From JAOUEA01 sp963821925 (lineage in GTDB: Bacteria > Actinomycetota > UBA4738 > HRBIN12): DNA of 64,000 bases. The notes under the pieces are model-generated. The model worked only from the letters and a program-made list of their open reading frames with translations. It ran no database searches and had not been told where the DNA came from. The position numbers were made by a program, and so were the translations under genes. Shown one piece after another: positions 34,100 through 42,354 of this stretch. The stretch spans positions 62,001 to 126,000 of the forward strand of contig CAWGFO010000010.1 of assembly GCA_963821925.1 (NCBI GenBank), written 5' to 3'. Positions within the stretch are counted from its first letter, which is position 1, and each line of letters begins with the position of its first letter.

Positions 34100-35064
34100 A
34101 TCGATCCGATACGAAGACCCATATCGTGATCTCCGATCGCGAGCCCGGCCTGCCGTTCTCCAAGGGCCTGCTCGCGTCCCAGGTCATGGTCACGGGGCTG
34201 TCGCCGTTCCGCGCGTACCAGGTCGCCGAGGCGGTCGAGGAGCGCCTGCGCGCCGACGGGAGCGTCTCGCTCACGAGCGAGGAGCTCTCCGATGTGGCCC
34301 TGGCCGTCCTGGGCGAGATCGCGGGCGAGCGCTACGCGAAGAACTTCGTGCGGTGGCGCGAGGTCGAGCGTCTCGACGTCCCGCTGGTGATCTTGATCGG
34401 CGGCGCCACGGGCGTGGGCAAATCCACGATCGCGACGCAGCTCGCCGCTCGCCTCGGCATCGTCCGGGTGGTGGCCACCGACGCGATCCGCGAGGTGATG
34501 AGGTCGATGCTCTCGCCGAAGCTGATGCCCACGCTCCACACGTCGTCGTTCCACGCCGACGAGGCACTCCTGGAGCCTCCGTCGAAGGCGGTCGACGCCC
34601 TGATCGTGGGCTTCCGGGAGCAGACGGCGGCCGTCTCGGTCGGCATCGATGCACTGATCGAGCGCGCGGCGACCGAGGGCACGAGCATCGTGATCGAGGG
34701 AGCGCACGTGGTGCCCGGGTTCTTCGACGTGCAGACGCACGCCGAGCGGATCCTGTCCGTCTCGTTCCTGATCGGCGTCGACGACGAGGAGCGGCACCTC
34801 ACGCACTTCGCCTCCCGCGAGGGCGCGGTGGCCGCCCGGCCGGCCGAGCGGTACGCGAACGGGTTCGACAACATCCGCAAGCTCCAGCGCTACGTGAAGG
34901 CGCAGGCGCTCGCCCACGGGGTCCCGATGATCCCCAACTACAGCTTCGACCAGTCGATCGCTGCGGTGACCGACCTGGTCATGGAACGCGCCACCGAGCG
35001 CGCGGCCGAACTCCGCGCGGCGGGGGCCACGAACGAGCACCGAGCAGAAGGGATACCGACGTGA
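34096..35064 (+). CDS. pgk2: 2-phosphoglycerate kinase with N-terminal ATP-cone
   Basis: Phosphorylates 2-phosphoglycerate to 2,3-diphosphoglycerate, the substrate of the preceding gene product. The 322-residue protein has an ATP-cone-like N-terminal region (about 8-95, with GLPFSKGLLASQVMVTGLSP), which may sense ATP. The kinase domain follows, with Walker A GGATGVGKST at 102-111, ATDAIREVMRS, IVIEGAHVVPGF and SFLIGVDDEERH. The GTG start overlaps the upstream stop and its own stop overlaps the tal start (GTGA both times). Together with the synthetase it forms a complete two-step route from a glycolytic intermediate to cDPG. Confidence 0.87.
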   Translation: MNRSDTKTHIVISDREPGLPFSKGLLASQVMVTGLSPFRAYQVAEAVEERLRADGSVSLTSEELSDVALAVLGEIAGERYAKNFVRWREVERLDVPLVILIGGATGVGKSTIATQLAARLGIVRVVATDAIREVMRSMLSPKLMPTLHTSSFHADEALLEPPSKAVDALIVGFREQTAAVSVGIDALIERAATEGTSIVIEGAHVVPGFFDVQTHAERILSVSFLIGVDDEERHLTHFASREGAVAARPAERYANGFDNIRKLQRYVKAQALAHGVPMIPNYSFDQSIAAVTDLVMERATERAAELRAAGATNEHRAEGIPT

Positions 35065-35722
35065 AGCTCTTCCTCGACACGGCAAGCATCGAGGAGATCC
35101 GCGAGATCAACCGATGGGGCGTCCTCGGCGGCGTGACGACGAACCCGTCCCTCGTGGCCAAGGAGGCCCAGGACCCCGACCGGGTCTGGAAGGAGATCCT
35201 CGAGGAGGTCCCGGGCGATATCTCGCTCGAGACCACCGAGCCCGAGGCCGACGCGATGTACGACGAGGGCGTCGACCTCTCGCGGAAGGCCCCGAACGCC
35301 GTCGTGAAGGTGCCGATGACGCCCGACGGACTCGCCGCGGGCCGCGCCTCACCGAGGACGGGATCCGTATCAACGTCACGCTCGTCTTCTCGCCGGCCCA
35401 GGCGATCCTGGCCGCCGAGATCGGCGCCTACATCGTGTCGCCGTTCCTCGGTAGGCTGGACGACGTCGGCAGCGACGGCATGGGCATGCTCCGCACGATC
35501 TGCGAGATCTACGCGGTGCAGGGCTATCGCACCAACGTGCTGGCGGCCTCGCTTCGGCACCCGATGCACGTGGTCGACGCCGCGCTCGCGGGCGCCGATA
35601 TCGCCACGATGCCGTACGACGTGTTCATCAAGCTCGTGAAGCATCCGTTGACCGACTCCGGCCTGGACAAGTTCATGGCCGACTGGAACACGCTCCAGAA
35701 CGAACTGAAGGGAGAGGCCTAG
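35061..35722 (+). CDS. tal: Transaldolase, small TalC/FSA type, frame interrupted once as read
   Basis: Transfers dihydroxyacetone units between sugar phosphates, or acts as a fructose-6-phosphate aldolase. The reading starts VKLFLDTASIEEIREINRWG with GVTTNPSLV and the Schiff-base Lys in VVKVPMTPDGLA. It shifts frame near 35343-35344, where one base seems missing, and continues LTEDGIRINVTLVFSPAQAI, FLGRLDD and ADIATMPYDVFIKLVKHP. The corrected product is about 220 residues, normal for this subfamily. It is translationally coupled to 2-phosphoglycerate kinase and ends four bases before rho. Sequencing error is the likeliest cause of the break. Confidence 0.87.
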
Positions 35723-35726
35723 CCTC

Positions 35727-37496
35727 ATGGAGACCACGACCGACCGCAGCGCCCTCGAGGGCAAGCTGATCCCCGAGCTGCAGCGGATCGCCCAGGAGAT
35801 GGGCATCGAAGGCACGCAGAAGCTCCGCAAGGCCGGCCTGATCGACGCGATCGTCGAGAAGGGTGGCAACGGGGAGGCCAACGCATCGACCGGGTCCGCC
35901 GCGCCACGTGGGCGCCGGGGCGCCAACGGCGAGTCCGCCGCGTCCGCCGAAGGCGCCGAGGCGCCGCCGGAGACGTCGACCGAGGAACGCGCCGATGAGC
36001 GCGGCACGTCCGAGCGCGCCGACGACACGTCCGAGGCCGAGGAGCGCGGCGCCGAGGACGGCGACGTCGACGGGAACCGAGAGGCCCCGCGTGCTCCGCG
36101 CGGCGACCGCCAGCGCGACGACCGTGGCGATCGCGGCCGCGACCGGAACCAGGATCGTGGTCCGAGCGACCGCGGTGACCGGAACCAGGACCGGAACCAG
36201 CCCCGCAACCAGGGCGGACAGCCCCGGAACCAGGACCGTGCCCAGGGCGGACAGGATCAGGACCAGGGTGGTCAGCGCGACCGCGACGGTCGCCGCCAGC
36301 GTCCCTCCCGCGAGGAGCGCCGGCGTCAGCGCGAGGAACGGCGCCTCCGCGAGGAGGCCGATCGCGCCGAGGAGGTCGCGAACGCTCCCACGCAGAGCGG
36401 GATCCTCGACCTCCTGCCCGACGGCTACGGGTTCTTGCGGACCTCCGGCTACATGCCGGGCTCCGAGGACGTCTACGTCTCGGTCTCGCAGGTCCGCAAG
36501 GCGTCCCTCCGCAAGGGAGACGTGATCGGCGGCAAGGTCCGGCGTCCGCGCGACAACGAGAAGTACCTCGCACTCCTCGAGGTCGAGACCGTCAACGGCA
36601 TGGATCCCGAGACGGCGCGCGACCGCTCGAACTTCGACAAGCTGACCCCGCTCTTCCCCGACGAGCGTTTCCGGCTCGAGTCGGGCCCGCTCGCCGTGGC
36701 CGAGCGCATCATCGACATGATCGCGCCGATCGGCAAGGGCCAGCGCGGCATGCTCGTGGCGCCGCCCAAGGCGGGCAAGACGACGATCCTCAAGCAGGTC
36801 GCGAACGGGATCATCGCCTCGAACCCGGAGGTGCACCTGATCGTGCTGCTCGTCGACGAGCGGCCCGAGGAGGTCACCGACTGGCAGCGCACGGTGACCG
36901 CCGCCGAGGTCGTCTACTCCACGTTCGACAAGCCCACCGAACAGCACATCCAGGTCACCGAGCTGGTGCTCGAGCGAGCGAAGCGGCTCGCGGAGTCCAA
37001 GCAGGACGTCGTGATCATCCTCGACTCGCTCACACGGCTGGCGCGCGCCTACAACCTCGCGATGCCCGCGAGCGGCAAGATCCTGTCGGGCGGCATCGAC
37101 GCGTCGGCGCTCTACCCGCCTCGGCGGTTCTTCGGCGCGGCGCGCAACATCGAGGAGGGCGGCTCGCTCTCGATCATCGCCTCGGCGCTCGTCGAGACCG
37201 GGTCGCGCATGGACGAGGGGATCTTCGAGGAGTTCAAGGCCACGGGCAACATGGAGCTCCGCCTCGACCGGCAGCTCGCGGAGAAGCGCCTGTTCCCCGC
37301 GATCAACGTCGACGCGTCGGGCACCCGCAAGGAGGAGCTGCTGCTCCCGCCCGAGGAGCTCGCCCTCGTGATCAAGCTGCGCCGGGTCCTGCACGCGTTG
37401 GAGCCGGCCGCCGCGCTCGAGCTCCTCACCGACAAGATCCGCGCCACGAAGTCGAACGAGCAGTTCCTGAAGGAGATCGCGAAGAGCGGGAACTGA
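35727..37496 (+). CDS. rho: Transcription termination factor Rho with long disordered insertion
   Basis: Hexameric RNA helicase that ends transcription. The 589-residue protein has a RHO_N helix bundle (about 1-45). A low-complexity stretch of about 170 residues rich in Arg, Asp, Asn, Gln and Gly follows. Next come the RNA-binding cold-shock fold (GILDLLPDGYGFLRTSGYMP) and the ATPase domain with Walker A APPKAGKTTIL, Q-loop ALYPPRRFFGAARNIEEGG and the arginine-finger region ASALVETGSRMDEG. The insertion resembles those of other Actinomycetota, where it adds RNA contacts. Rho is about 410-420 residues in E. coli, so the size difference is all insertion. Confidence 0.95.
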   Translation: METTTDRSALEGKLIPELQRIAQEMGIEGTQKLRKAGLIDAIVEKGGNGEANASTGSAAPRGRRGANGESAASAEGAEAPPETSTEERADERGTSERADDTSEAEERGAEDGDVDGNREAPRAPRGDRQRDDRGDRGRDRNQDRGPSDRGDRNQDRNQPRNQGGQPRNQDRAQGGQDQDQGGQRDRDGRRQRPSREERRRQREERRLREEADRAEEVANAPTQSGILDLLPDGYGFLRTSGYMPGSEDVYVSVSQVRKASLRKGDVIGGKVRRPRDNEKYLALLEVETVNGMDPETARDRSNFDKLTPLFPDERFRLESGPLAVAERIIDMIAPIGKGQRGMLVAPPKAGKTTILKQVANGIIASNPEVHLIVLLVDERPEEVTDWQRTVTAAEVVYSTFDKPTEQHIQVTELVLERAKRLAESKQDVVIILDSLTRLARAYNLAMPASGKILSGGIDASALYPPRRFFGAARNIEEGGSLSIIASALVETGSRMDEGIFEEFKATGNMELRLDRQLAEKRLFPAINVDASGTRKEELLLPPEELALVIKLRRVLHALEPAAALELLTDKIRATKSNEQFLKEIAKSGN

Positions 37497-37580
37497 CGCT
37501 CGGAGGCTGCCCGGGAATGCAGGGGCGTTGACACCGGTGCGAGGTACCCTCATGCGGTCAGCGAAGGAGACGCATCCACG

Positions 37581-37808
37581 ATGAAGCAAGGCATCCACCC
37601 CGACTACCAGATCGCGAACGTCCACTGCTCGTGCGGGAACACGTTCCAGACCCGCTCGACCGTCAGCGAGATCCGCGCCGAGATCTGCTCGAACTGCCAC
37701 CCCTTCTACACGGGCAAGCAGAAGCTGATGGACACCGGCGGCCGGGTCGAGCGCTTCCAGAAGCGCTACGCGAAGACCCAGGCGGCGCAGCAGGCCGCGA
37801 AGCAGTAG
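37581..37808 (+). CDS. rpmE: Ribosomal protein bL31, zinc-binding form
   Basis: Large-subunit ribosomal protein of 75 residues. Four cysteines at 16, 18, 36 and 39 (CSCG and CSNC) make the zinc site of the C+ form, with the conserved HPFYTGKQKLMDTGGRVERF following. GAAGGAG lies about 12 bases upstream of the ATG. TTGACA at 37528 could be a -35 but no convincing -10 is spaced correctly. It follows rho, as in many actinobacteria. Confidence 0.96.
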   Translation: MKQGIHPDYQIANVHCSCGNTFQTRSTVSEIRAEICSNCHPFYTGKQKLMDTGGRVERFQKRYAKTQAAQQAAKQ

Positions 37809-37813
37809 CCGAC

Positions 37814-38737
37814 GTGTCGGACGCGCCCGCGCCCGCACCCTCGAAGCCGCATCTCTACGGCGGCCAGGCCGTCGTCGAGGGCGTGATGATGCGCGGCGCG
37901 GCGCACTGGGCGGTCGCGGTCCGCCGGCCGGCGGGCGACATCCACATCGAGTCGCACGACATCGACTCGATCGCGGCCAAGCACCCGATCCTCGGCAAGC
38001 CCGGGCTGCGCGGGATCATCGTCCTGGGGCAGTCGCTCGCGATCGGTACGCGTGCGCTCCTGATCGCGGCGAACCAGGCCGTCGAGGAGGAGGAGCAGCT
38101 CAGCTCGCGCCAGGTCACGGTCTCCCTGATCGTCGCGTTCGCGCTGTTCATCGGGATCTTCATCCTGGGGCCGACCGCCCTGTTCGCCTGGTTCGAGGAC
38201 CGGACGGGTGGCGGCGTGGCCGTCCTCGTGCTCGAGGGCGTGTTCCGGGTGGCGCTCTTCGTGGGCTACCTGTGGCTGATCGGCCGCACGAAGGACATCC
38301 ACCGGGTGTTCGAGTACCACGGGGCCGAGCACAAGACGATCGCCGCCTACGAGCACGACGTGCCGCTCGAGCCGGACGAGGTGGATCGGTTCCCCAAGGA
38401 GCACGTCCGCTGCGGCACGAACTTCCTGATCATCGTGATGATCATCACGATCTTCGTGTTCACGTTGTTCGGCACGCCGGGCTTCTGGTGGCGGATCGCG
38501 TCGCGGATCGTCGCGATCCCGCTGATCGCGGGCATCGCCTACGAGGCGCTCCGCCTCGGCGCGCGGTTCCCCGACTCGCTGCTGATGAGGGCGCTGATGC
38601 GGCCCGGGATCTGGCTGCAGAAGATCACCACCCAGGAGCCGGCACCCGACCAGATCGAGGTCGCGATCGCGTCGTTCGACGAGGTCCTGCGGTGCGAGCG
38701 GGAGGCGCCGCGGCCGGCCGGCCCGCCTCCGGCCTGA
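37814..38737 (+). CDS. yqhQ: DUF1385 (YqhQ-like) membrane protein
   Basis: Conserved membrane protein of unknown function, 307 residues. It begins with YGGQAVVEGVMMRGAAHWAVAVR split across the family motif, then has four or five hydrophobic segments (VSLIVAFALFIGIFILG, VFRVALFVGYLWLIG, FLIIVMIITIFVFTLFG, IVAIPLIAGIAYEALRL). The most conserved core FEYHGAEHKTIAAYE and ERVRCGTN-like HVRCGTNFL are present. The GTG start is five bases after the rpmE stop. The family is often next to rpmE and prfA, which suggests a link with translation or envelope function, but its activity is not known. Confidence 0.9.
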   Translation: MSDAPAPAPSKPHLYGGQAVVEGVMMRGAAHWAVAVRRPAGDIHIESHDIDSIAAKHPILGKPGLRGIIVLGQSLAIGTRALLIAANQAVEEEEQLSSRQVTVSLIVAFALFIGIFILGPTALFAWFEDRTGGGVAVLVLEGVFRVALFVGYLWLIGRTKDIHRVFEYHGAEHKTIAAYEHDVPLEPDEVDRFPKEHVRCGTNFLIIVMIITIFVFTLFGTPGFWWRIASRIVAIPLIAGIAYEALRLGARFPDSLLMRALMRPGIWLQKITTQEPAPDQIEVAIASFDEVLRCEREAPRPAGPPPA

Positions 38738-38834
38738 GCTCCGCGCCGCACACACCATCTCCCGAGGGTCGTTGCATCCGCGCCGAGGGCACCGGAAGAT
38801 GCCCGGGTACCTCGAGCGAGCGGGAGGCTTCCCC

Positions 38835-39719
38835 ATGAGCAACACTTCCGACCTCGATCTGCCGTTGCTGCCCAGCGCCGAGCAGATCCGACGCCGTGAA
38901 TTCGCGTCCGTACGACGCGGCTACGACCCCGATCAGGTCCGCGACTACCTGGGCGCGGTCGCCACACAGGTCGAGACCCTGGAGCGGGACCTCCGCGAGG
39001 CGCGGCTGACCGCCGAGACGGCCGCCCCTGCACCCCCGGCGACCGCGACCGCCCCCGCGCCGAAGACCGATCCGTACGAGGAGCTCGGCAAGCGCATCGC
39101 CGGCCTGGTCGCCACCGCCGACCAGGAAGCGATCCGACTCGTCGACGAGGCCAAGACGGAATCGTCGCGGATCCTCCAGGAGGCTCGCACCGAGGCCGAC
39201 CGGATCCGGACCGACGCGCAGTCCCACGCCGAGGAGGTCCGCCAGCAGGCCGCCGACGTCCTCGCCGAGGCCCAGGCGAAGGCCGACGCGATCGTCGCCG
39301 GCCTCGCGGAGCGCCGCGAGAACCTCGTCACGCAGCTCCAGACGATGCAGTCGCGGCTGCTGAACGTCGCGAAGGAGCTCGACGTGACGATCGAGGACGG
39401 CGGCACGAGCGCCGCCGCGTCCGTCTCGGCGAGCTCGGCGCCGGAACCCGTGGTCACCGCACCCGTGTCGAAGGCGCCCGCGCCGGCTGCCGAGCCGGCG
39501 GCCGAGGGCCCTCAGCGCGCACGCACCGACGCCGCGGCCGTGGCCGAGGGTGACGACCTCGCCGACCTGGTCGACCCGCGGTACGAGGACCTCTGGGTCT
39601 CCGCCGACGCGGCCACCGCCGAGCCCGACACCGACGCCGACGCGAGCACCGGTGATGCCGAGATCGACCTTCCCGACCTCGCGTCGATCGAGCTCGACTT
39701 CGACAGCGACGACGACTGA
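38835..39719 (+). CDS. DivIVA-domain coiled-coil protein
   Basis: Probably a membrane-curvature or cell-pole scaffold. The 294-residue protein starts with a DivIVA-like N-terminus (QIRRREFASVRRGYDPDQVR, residues about 17-36). A long coiled-coil-prone region runs from about 85 to 195, with heptad-like repeats of Ala, Glu and Arg. The tail is acidic, Ala/Pro-rich and probably disordered, ending in SIELDFDSDDD. GGGAGG at 38822-38827 sits 7 bases before the ATG. A terminator hairpin follows the stop. The partner and site of action are not evident from the sequence. Confidence 0.8.
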   Translation: MSNTSDLDLPLLPSAEQIRRREFASVRRGYDPDQVRDYLGAVATQVETLERDLREARLTAETAAPAPPATATAPAPKTDPYEELGKRIAGLVATADQEAIRLVDEAKTESSRILQEARTEADRIRTDAQSHAEEVRQQAADVLAEAQAKADAIVAGLAERRENLVTQLQTMQSRLLNVAKELDVTIEDGGTSAAASVSASSAPEPVVTAPVSKAPAPAAEPAAEGPQRARTDAAAVAEGDDLADLVDPRYEDLWVSADAATAEPDTDADASTGDAEIDLPDLASIELDFDSDDD

Positions 39720-39734
39720 TCCTCCCGCACGACC

Positions 39735-39768
39735 GAACGACCCTCGCGGCGGCTCTCGGGGGTCGTTC
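39735..39768 (+). terminator. Probable intrinsic terminator after the DivIVA-domain gene
   Basis: GAACGACCC at 39735 and GGGTCGTTC at 39760 form a perfect 9-bp stem, extendable inward through TCG/CGG-like pairs, starting 15 bases after the stop codon. The stem ends in TTC followed by TGCGTTCTG, a weak U-tract. It separates this gene from prfA. Confidence 0.65.
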
Positions 39769-39791
39769 TGCGTTCTGGGAACATCGCACGC

Positions 39792-40886
39792 ATGGCATCC
39801 GATCTCGAGGCGAGGCTCGCGGAGGTCGAGGCGCGCTACGAGGCGGTCTCGGCCGAGATGGCCGCGCCCGAGACCAGCGCCGACCCCGAGAAGCTCCGGA
39901 CGGTCGGCAAGGCCTTCTCCGATCTGGAGGAGATCGTGCGCCCGTACCGGGAGTTCCGCGAGGTCACGAAGGCCGCCGACGACGCGCGCGAACTCGCGAA
40001 GGCCGAGTCCGATCCAGAGATGGAGGCCTTCTTCCGCGAGGAGGCCGAGCGCGCGGAAGCCCGTGCCGACGAGCTCAGGGCGCAGCTCGAGCTGCTCCTC
40101 GTCCCGAAGGACCCGAACGACGGGAAGGATCTGGTCGTCGAGATCCGCGGTGGCGCCGGCGGCCAGGAGGCCGCCCTCTGGGCGGGCGAGCTCTATGAGA
40201 TGTACGCGAGGTTCGGCGAGCGCCATCGCTGGAAGATCGAGGTCCTGTCCTCGTCCCCGAGCGACCTCGGCGGCTTCAAGGACGTCGTGCTCGAGGTCCG
40301 CGGCAAGGACGCGTACTCGAAGCTGAAGCACGAGTCCGGCGTCCATCGCGTGCAGCGGGTGCCCGTCACCGAGTCCCAGGGCCGGATCCACACGTCGACC
40401 GCCACCGTGGCCGTGCTCGTGGCGGCCGAGGAGGTCGAGGTCGAGATCCGTTCCGAGGACCTCGAGATCGACGTCTACCGCTCGAGCGGACCGGGCGGCC
40501 AGTCCGTGAACACCACCGACTCGGCCGTGCGGATCGTGCACCGACCGACCGGCATCAAGGTCGAATGTCAGGAGGAGCGCTCCCAGCTCCAGAACCGCGA
40601 GAAGGCGATGCGCTACCTGCGGGCGCGCCTGCTGCAGAAGGCGATCGACGAGGCGCAGGCGAAGGAGGCCGCGGCGCGGCGCTCGCAGCTGGGGACCGGC
40701 GACCGCTCGGAGAAGATCCGCACGTACAACTTCCCGGACGGCCGGGTCACCGACCACCGGATCAAGTACACGTCGCACCAGCTCCAGGACGTGCTGGCGG
40801 GCGGTCCGGAGCTCGACGGCTTCGTCGACCGGCTGAACCAGGCGGAGCGCGCCGCCCAGCTCTCCGAGGGCGACGCGGAAGATTGA
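39792..40886 (+). CDS. prfA: Peptide chain release factor 1
   Basis: Recognises UAA and UAG and triggers peptide release. The 364-residue protein has the stop-codon reading tripeptide Pro-Val-Thr in HRVQRVPVTESQGRIHTS, the catalytic GGQ in SSGPGGQSVNTTDSAVRI and the preceding GGAGGQEAALWAGEL. An SPF-free PVT assigns it to RF1 rather than RF2. The ATG has only a weak GGGAAC upstream. Its stop overlaps the ATG of prmC, whose product methylates the GGQ glutamine. Confidence 0.96.
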   Translation: MASDLEARLAEVEARYEAVSAEMAAPETSADPEKLRTVGKAFSDLEEIVRPYREFREVTKAADDARELAKAESDPEMEAFFREEAERAEARADELRAQLELLLVPKDPNDGKDLVVEIRGGAGGQEAALWAGELYEMYARFGERHRWKIEVLSSSPSDLGGFKDVVLEVRGKDAYSKLKHESGVHRVQRVPVTESQGRIHTSTATVAVLVAAEEVEVEIRSEDLEIDVYRSSGPGGQSVNTTDSAVRIVHRPTGIKVECQEERSQLQNREKAMRYLRARLLQKAIDEAQAKEAAARRSQLGTGDRSEKIRTYNFPDGRVTDHRIKYTSHQLQDVLAGGPELDGFVDRLNQAERAAQLSEGDAED

Positions 40887-41719
40887 TGCGTCCCGCCGAG
40901 GTCGTCCGTCGCGGCGCCGGGTACCTGGAACGCCACGAGGTCGACCAGCCGCTCGCCACCGCCGAGGTCCTGCTCGCCTCGATCCTCGGCACGGACCGCA
41001 CCGGTCTCTACCTCCGCGAGGAAGGGCTCTCGACCGCCGAGGCGAAGCGGTTCGGGCGCGCGCTGTGCCGCCGGTGCACGGGGACCCCGGTCCAGCACCT
41101 CACGGGGGAGCAGGGGTTCCGGGGGCTCGTGCTGACGGTGCGCCCGGGGGTGTTCATCCCTCGGCCCGAAACCGAGGTCGTGGTGGACGCGGCCCTGGTG
41201 GCGGTCGCGGCCCTCGAGGCGCCGCTCGTGGTCGACGTCGGCACCGGGACCGGCGCGATCGCGCTCTCGATCGCGCTGGAACACCCCGGCGCGCGGGTGG
41301 TCGCGACCGACGCTTCGCCCGAGGCCGTGGCCCTGGCGCGCGAGCACGCCGGGCGGTTCGGCCTCGCGGTCGACGTGCGCGAGGGCGACCTGCTGGGGCC
41401 GGTCGCGGTCGAGCTCGCGGGCGAGGTCGACCTGGTCGTCAGCAACCCGCCGTACGTGGAGCCTTCCGCGCTCGAGGGGCTGCCGCCCGACGTGCGGGCC
41501 GATCCGGCGACGGCCCTCGTCGGCGGCATCGAGGTGTTCGAGCGGCTGTTCGCGCAGGCCGCCGCGTGCCTGCGTCCCGGCGGCATGGTCGTGGTCGAGA
41601 TCGGTGACGCGCAGGGCGAGGCGGTGGCCGGGGCGATGCGGGCCGCGGGGTTCGCCGGCGTGCGCGTCGGGCCGGACCTCACCGGGCGCGACCGGTTCGT
41701 CGAGGGCCGACGGACGTGA
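40886..41719 (+). CDS. prmC: Release factor glutamine methyltransferase
   Basis: Methylates the Gln of the GGQ motif in release factors using S-adenosylmethionine. The 277-residue protein has an N-terminal helical domain for RF binding (about 1-85, with GTPVQHLTGEQGFRGL). The SAM domain follows with VVDVGTGTGAIALSIALEH and the catalytic NPPYVEPS. TGATG overlap with prfA couples the enzyme to its substrate gene. Its stop overlaps the GTG of the next gene. Confidence 0.94.
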   Translation: MRPAEVVRRGAGYLERHEVDQPLATAEVLLASILGTDRTGLYLREEGLSTAEAKRFGRALCRRCTGTPVQHLTGEQGFRGLVLTVRPGVFIPRPETEVVVDAALVAVAALEAPLVVDVGTGTGAIALSIALEHPGARVVATDASPEAVALAREHAGRFGLAVDVREGDLLGPVAVELAGEVDLVVSNPPYVEPSALEGLPPDVRADPATALVGGIEVFERLFAQAAACLRPGGMVVVEIGDAQGEAVAGAMRAAGFAGVRVGPDLTGRDRFVEGRRT

Positions 41720-42354
41720 CCCGCCGCCGGGACCCCGTCGCCGAGGCCGCCGACGCGGCGCGCGCCGGCCGATTGATCGTGCTCCCCACCGACACCGTCT
41801 ACGGCCTCGGGACACGGCCCGACGATCCGGTGGCCACCGCGCGGCTCTTCGAGGCGAAGGCCCGGCCGCACGGTCTCGAACTGCCGATCCTCGCGGCGAC
41901 CGCCGCCGAGGCGCGGACCCTGGCGCGGTTCGACGCCCGCGCCGACCGGCTCGCGGGCGCGTGCTGGCCGGGCGCCCTGACCGTCGTGCTCCCACGGACC
42001 GAGGCCTCGGGGGGCTGGGAGCTCGGGGGCGACCCCGCGACCGTGGGCGTCCGCGTGCCGCACCATCCGCTCGCCCTGGCGGTGCTCGCGGCGACCGGGC
42101 CGCTGGCCGTGACGAGCGCGAACCGCTCGGGCGCGCCGCCGGCTCGCACCTGTGACGAGCTGCAGGCGGCCTTCGGCGATGCGGTCGAGGTCTACCTGTG
42201 CCAGGACGAGCCGCTGGAGGGCCTGGCCTCCTCGGTGGTCGACCTCGCGCACGGTCCCGCGCGGCTCCTCCGCGCCGGATCGGTGGCGTCCGAGGTGATC
42301 GAGCGATTTCTGCCCGGCGAGGGGCCGCTGTTAGACTCGCGGCCCTCTCCATGA
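41716..42354 (+). CDS. tsaC: L-threonylcarbamoyladenylate synthase (Sua5/YwlC/TsaC family)
   Basis: Makes threonylcarbamoyl-AMP from threonine, bicarbonate and ATP for t6A modification of ANN-decoding tRNAs. The 212-residue protein shows the YrdC fold motifs VLPTDTVYGLGTRP, FEAKARPHGLELPILA (lysine and arginine for substrate), PGALTVVLPR, VGVRVPHHP and VTSANRSGAPP. It has the single-domain TsaC length, lacking the extra Sua5 domain. GTGA overlap upstream and ATGA overlap downstream keep it in the prfA operon. Confidence 0.93.
   Translation: MTRRRDPVAEAADAARAGRLIVLPTDTVYGLGTRPDDPVATARLFEAKARPHGLELPILAATAAEARTLARFDARADRLAGACWPGALTVVLPRTEASGGWELGGDPATVGVRVPHHPLALAVLAATGPLAVTSANRSGAPPARTCDELQAAFGDAVEVYLCQDEPLEGLASSVVDLAHGPARLLRAGSVASEVIERFLPGEGPLLDSRPSP

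Noticed and set aside
37528..37556. Promoter for rpmE based on TTGACA at 37528
   Set aside because: No acceptable -10 lies 16-18 bases away; TACCCT is only 11 bases downstream. It was mentioned in the gene entry but not listed as a promoter.
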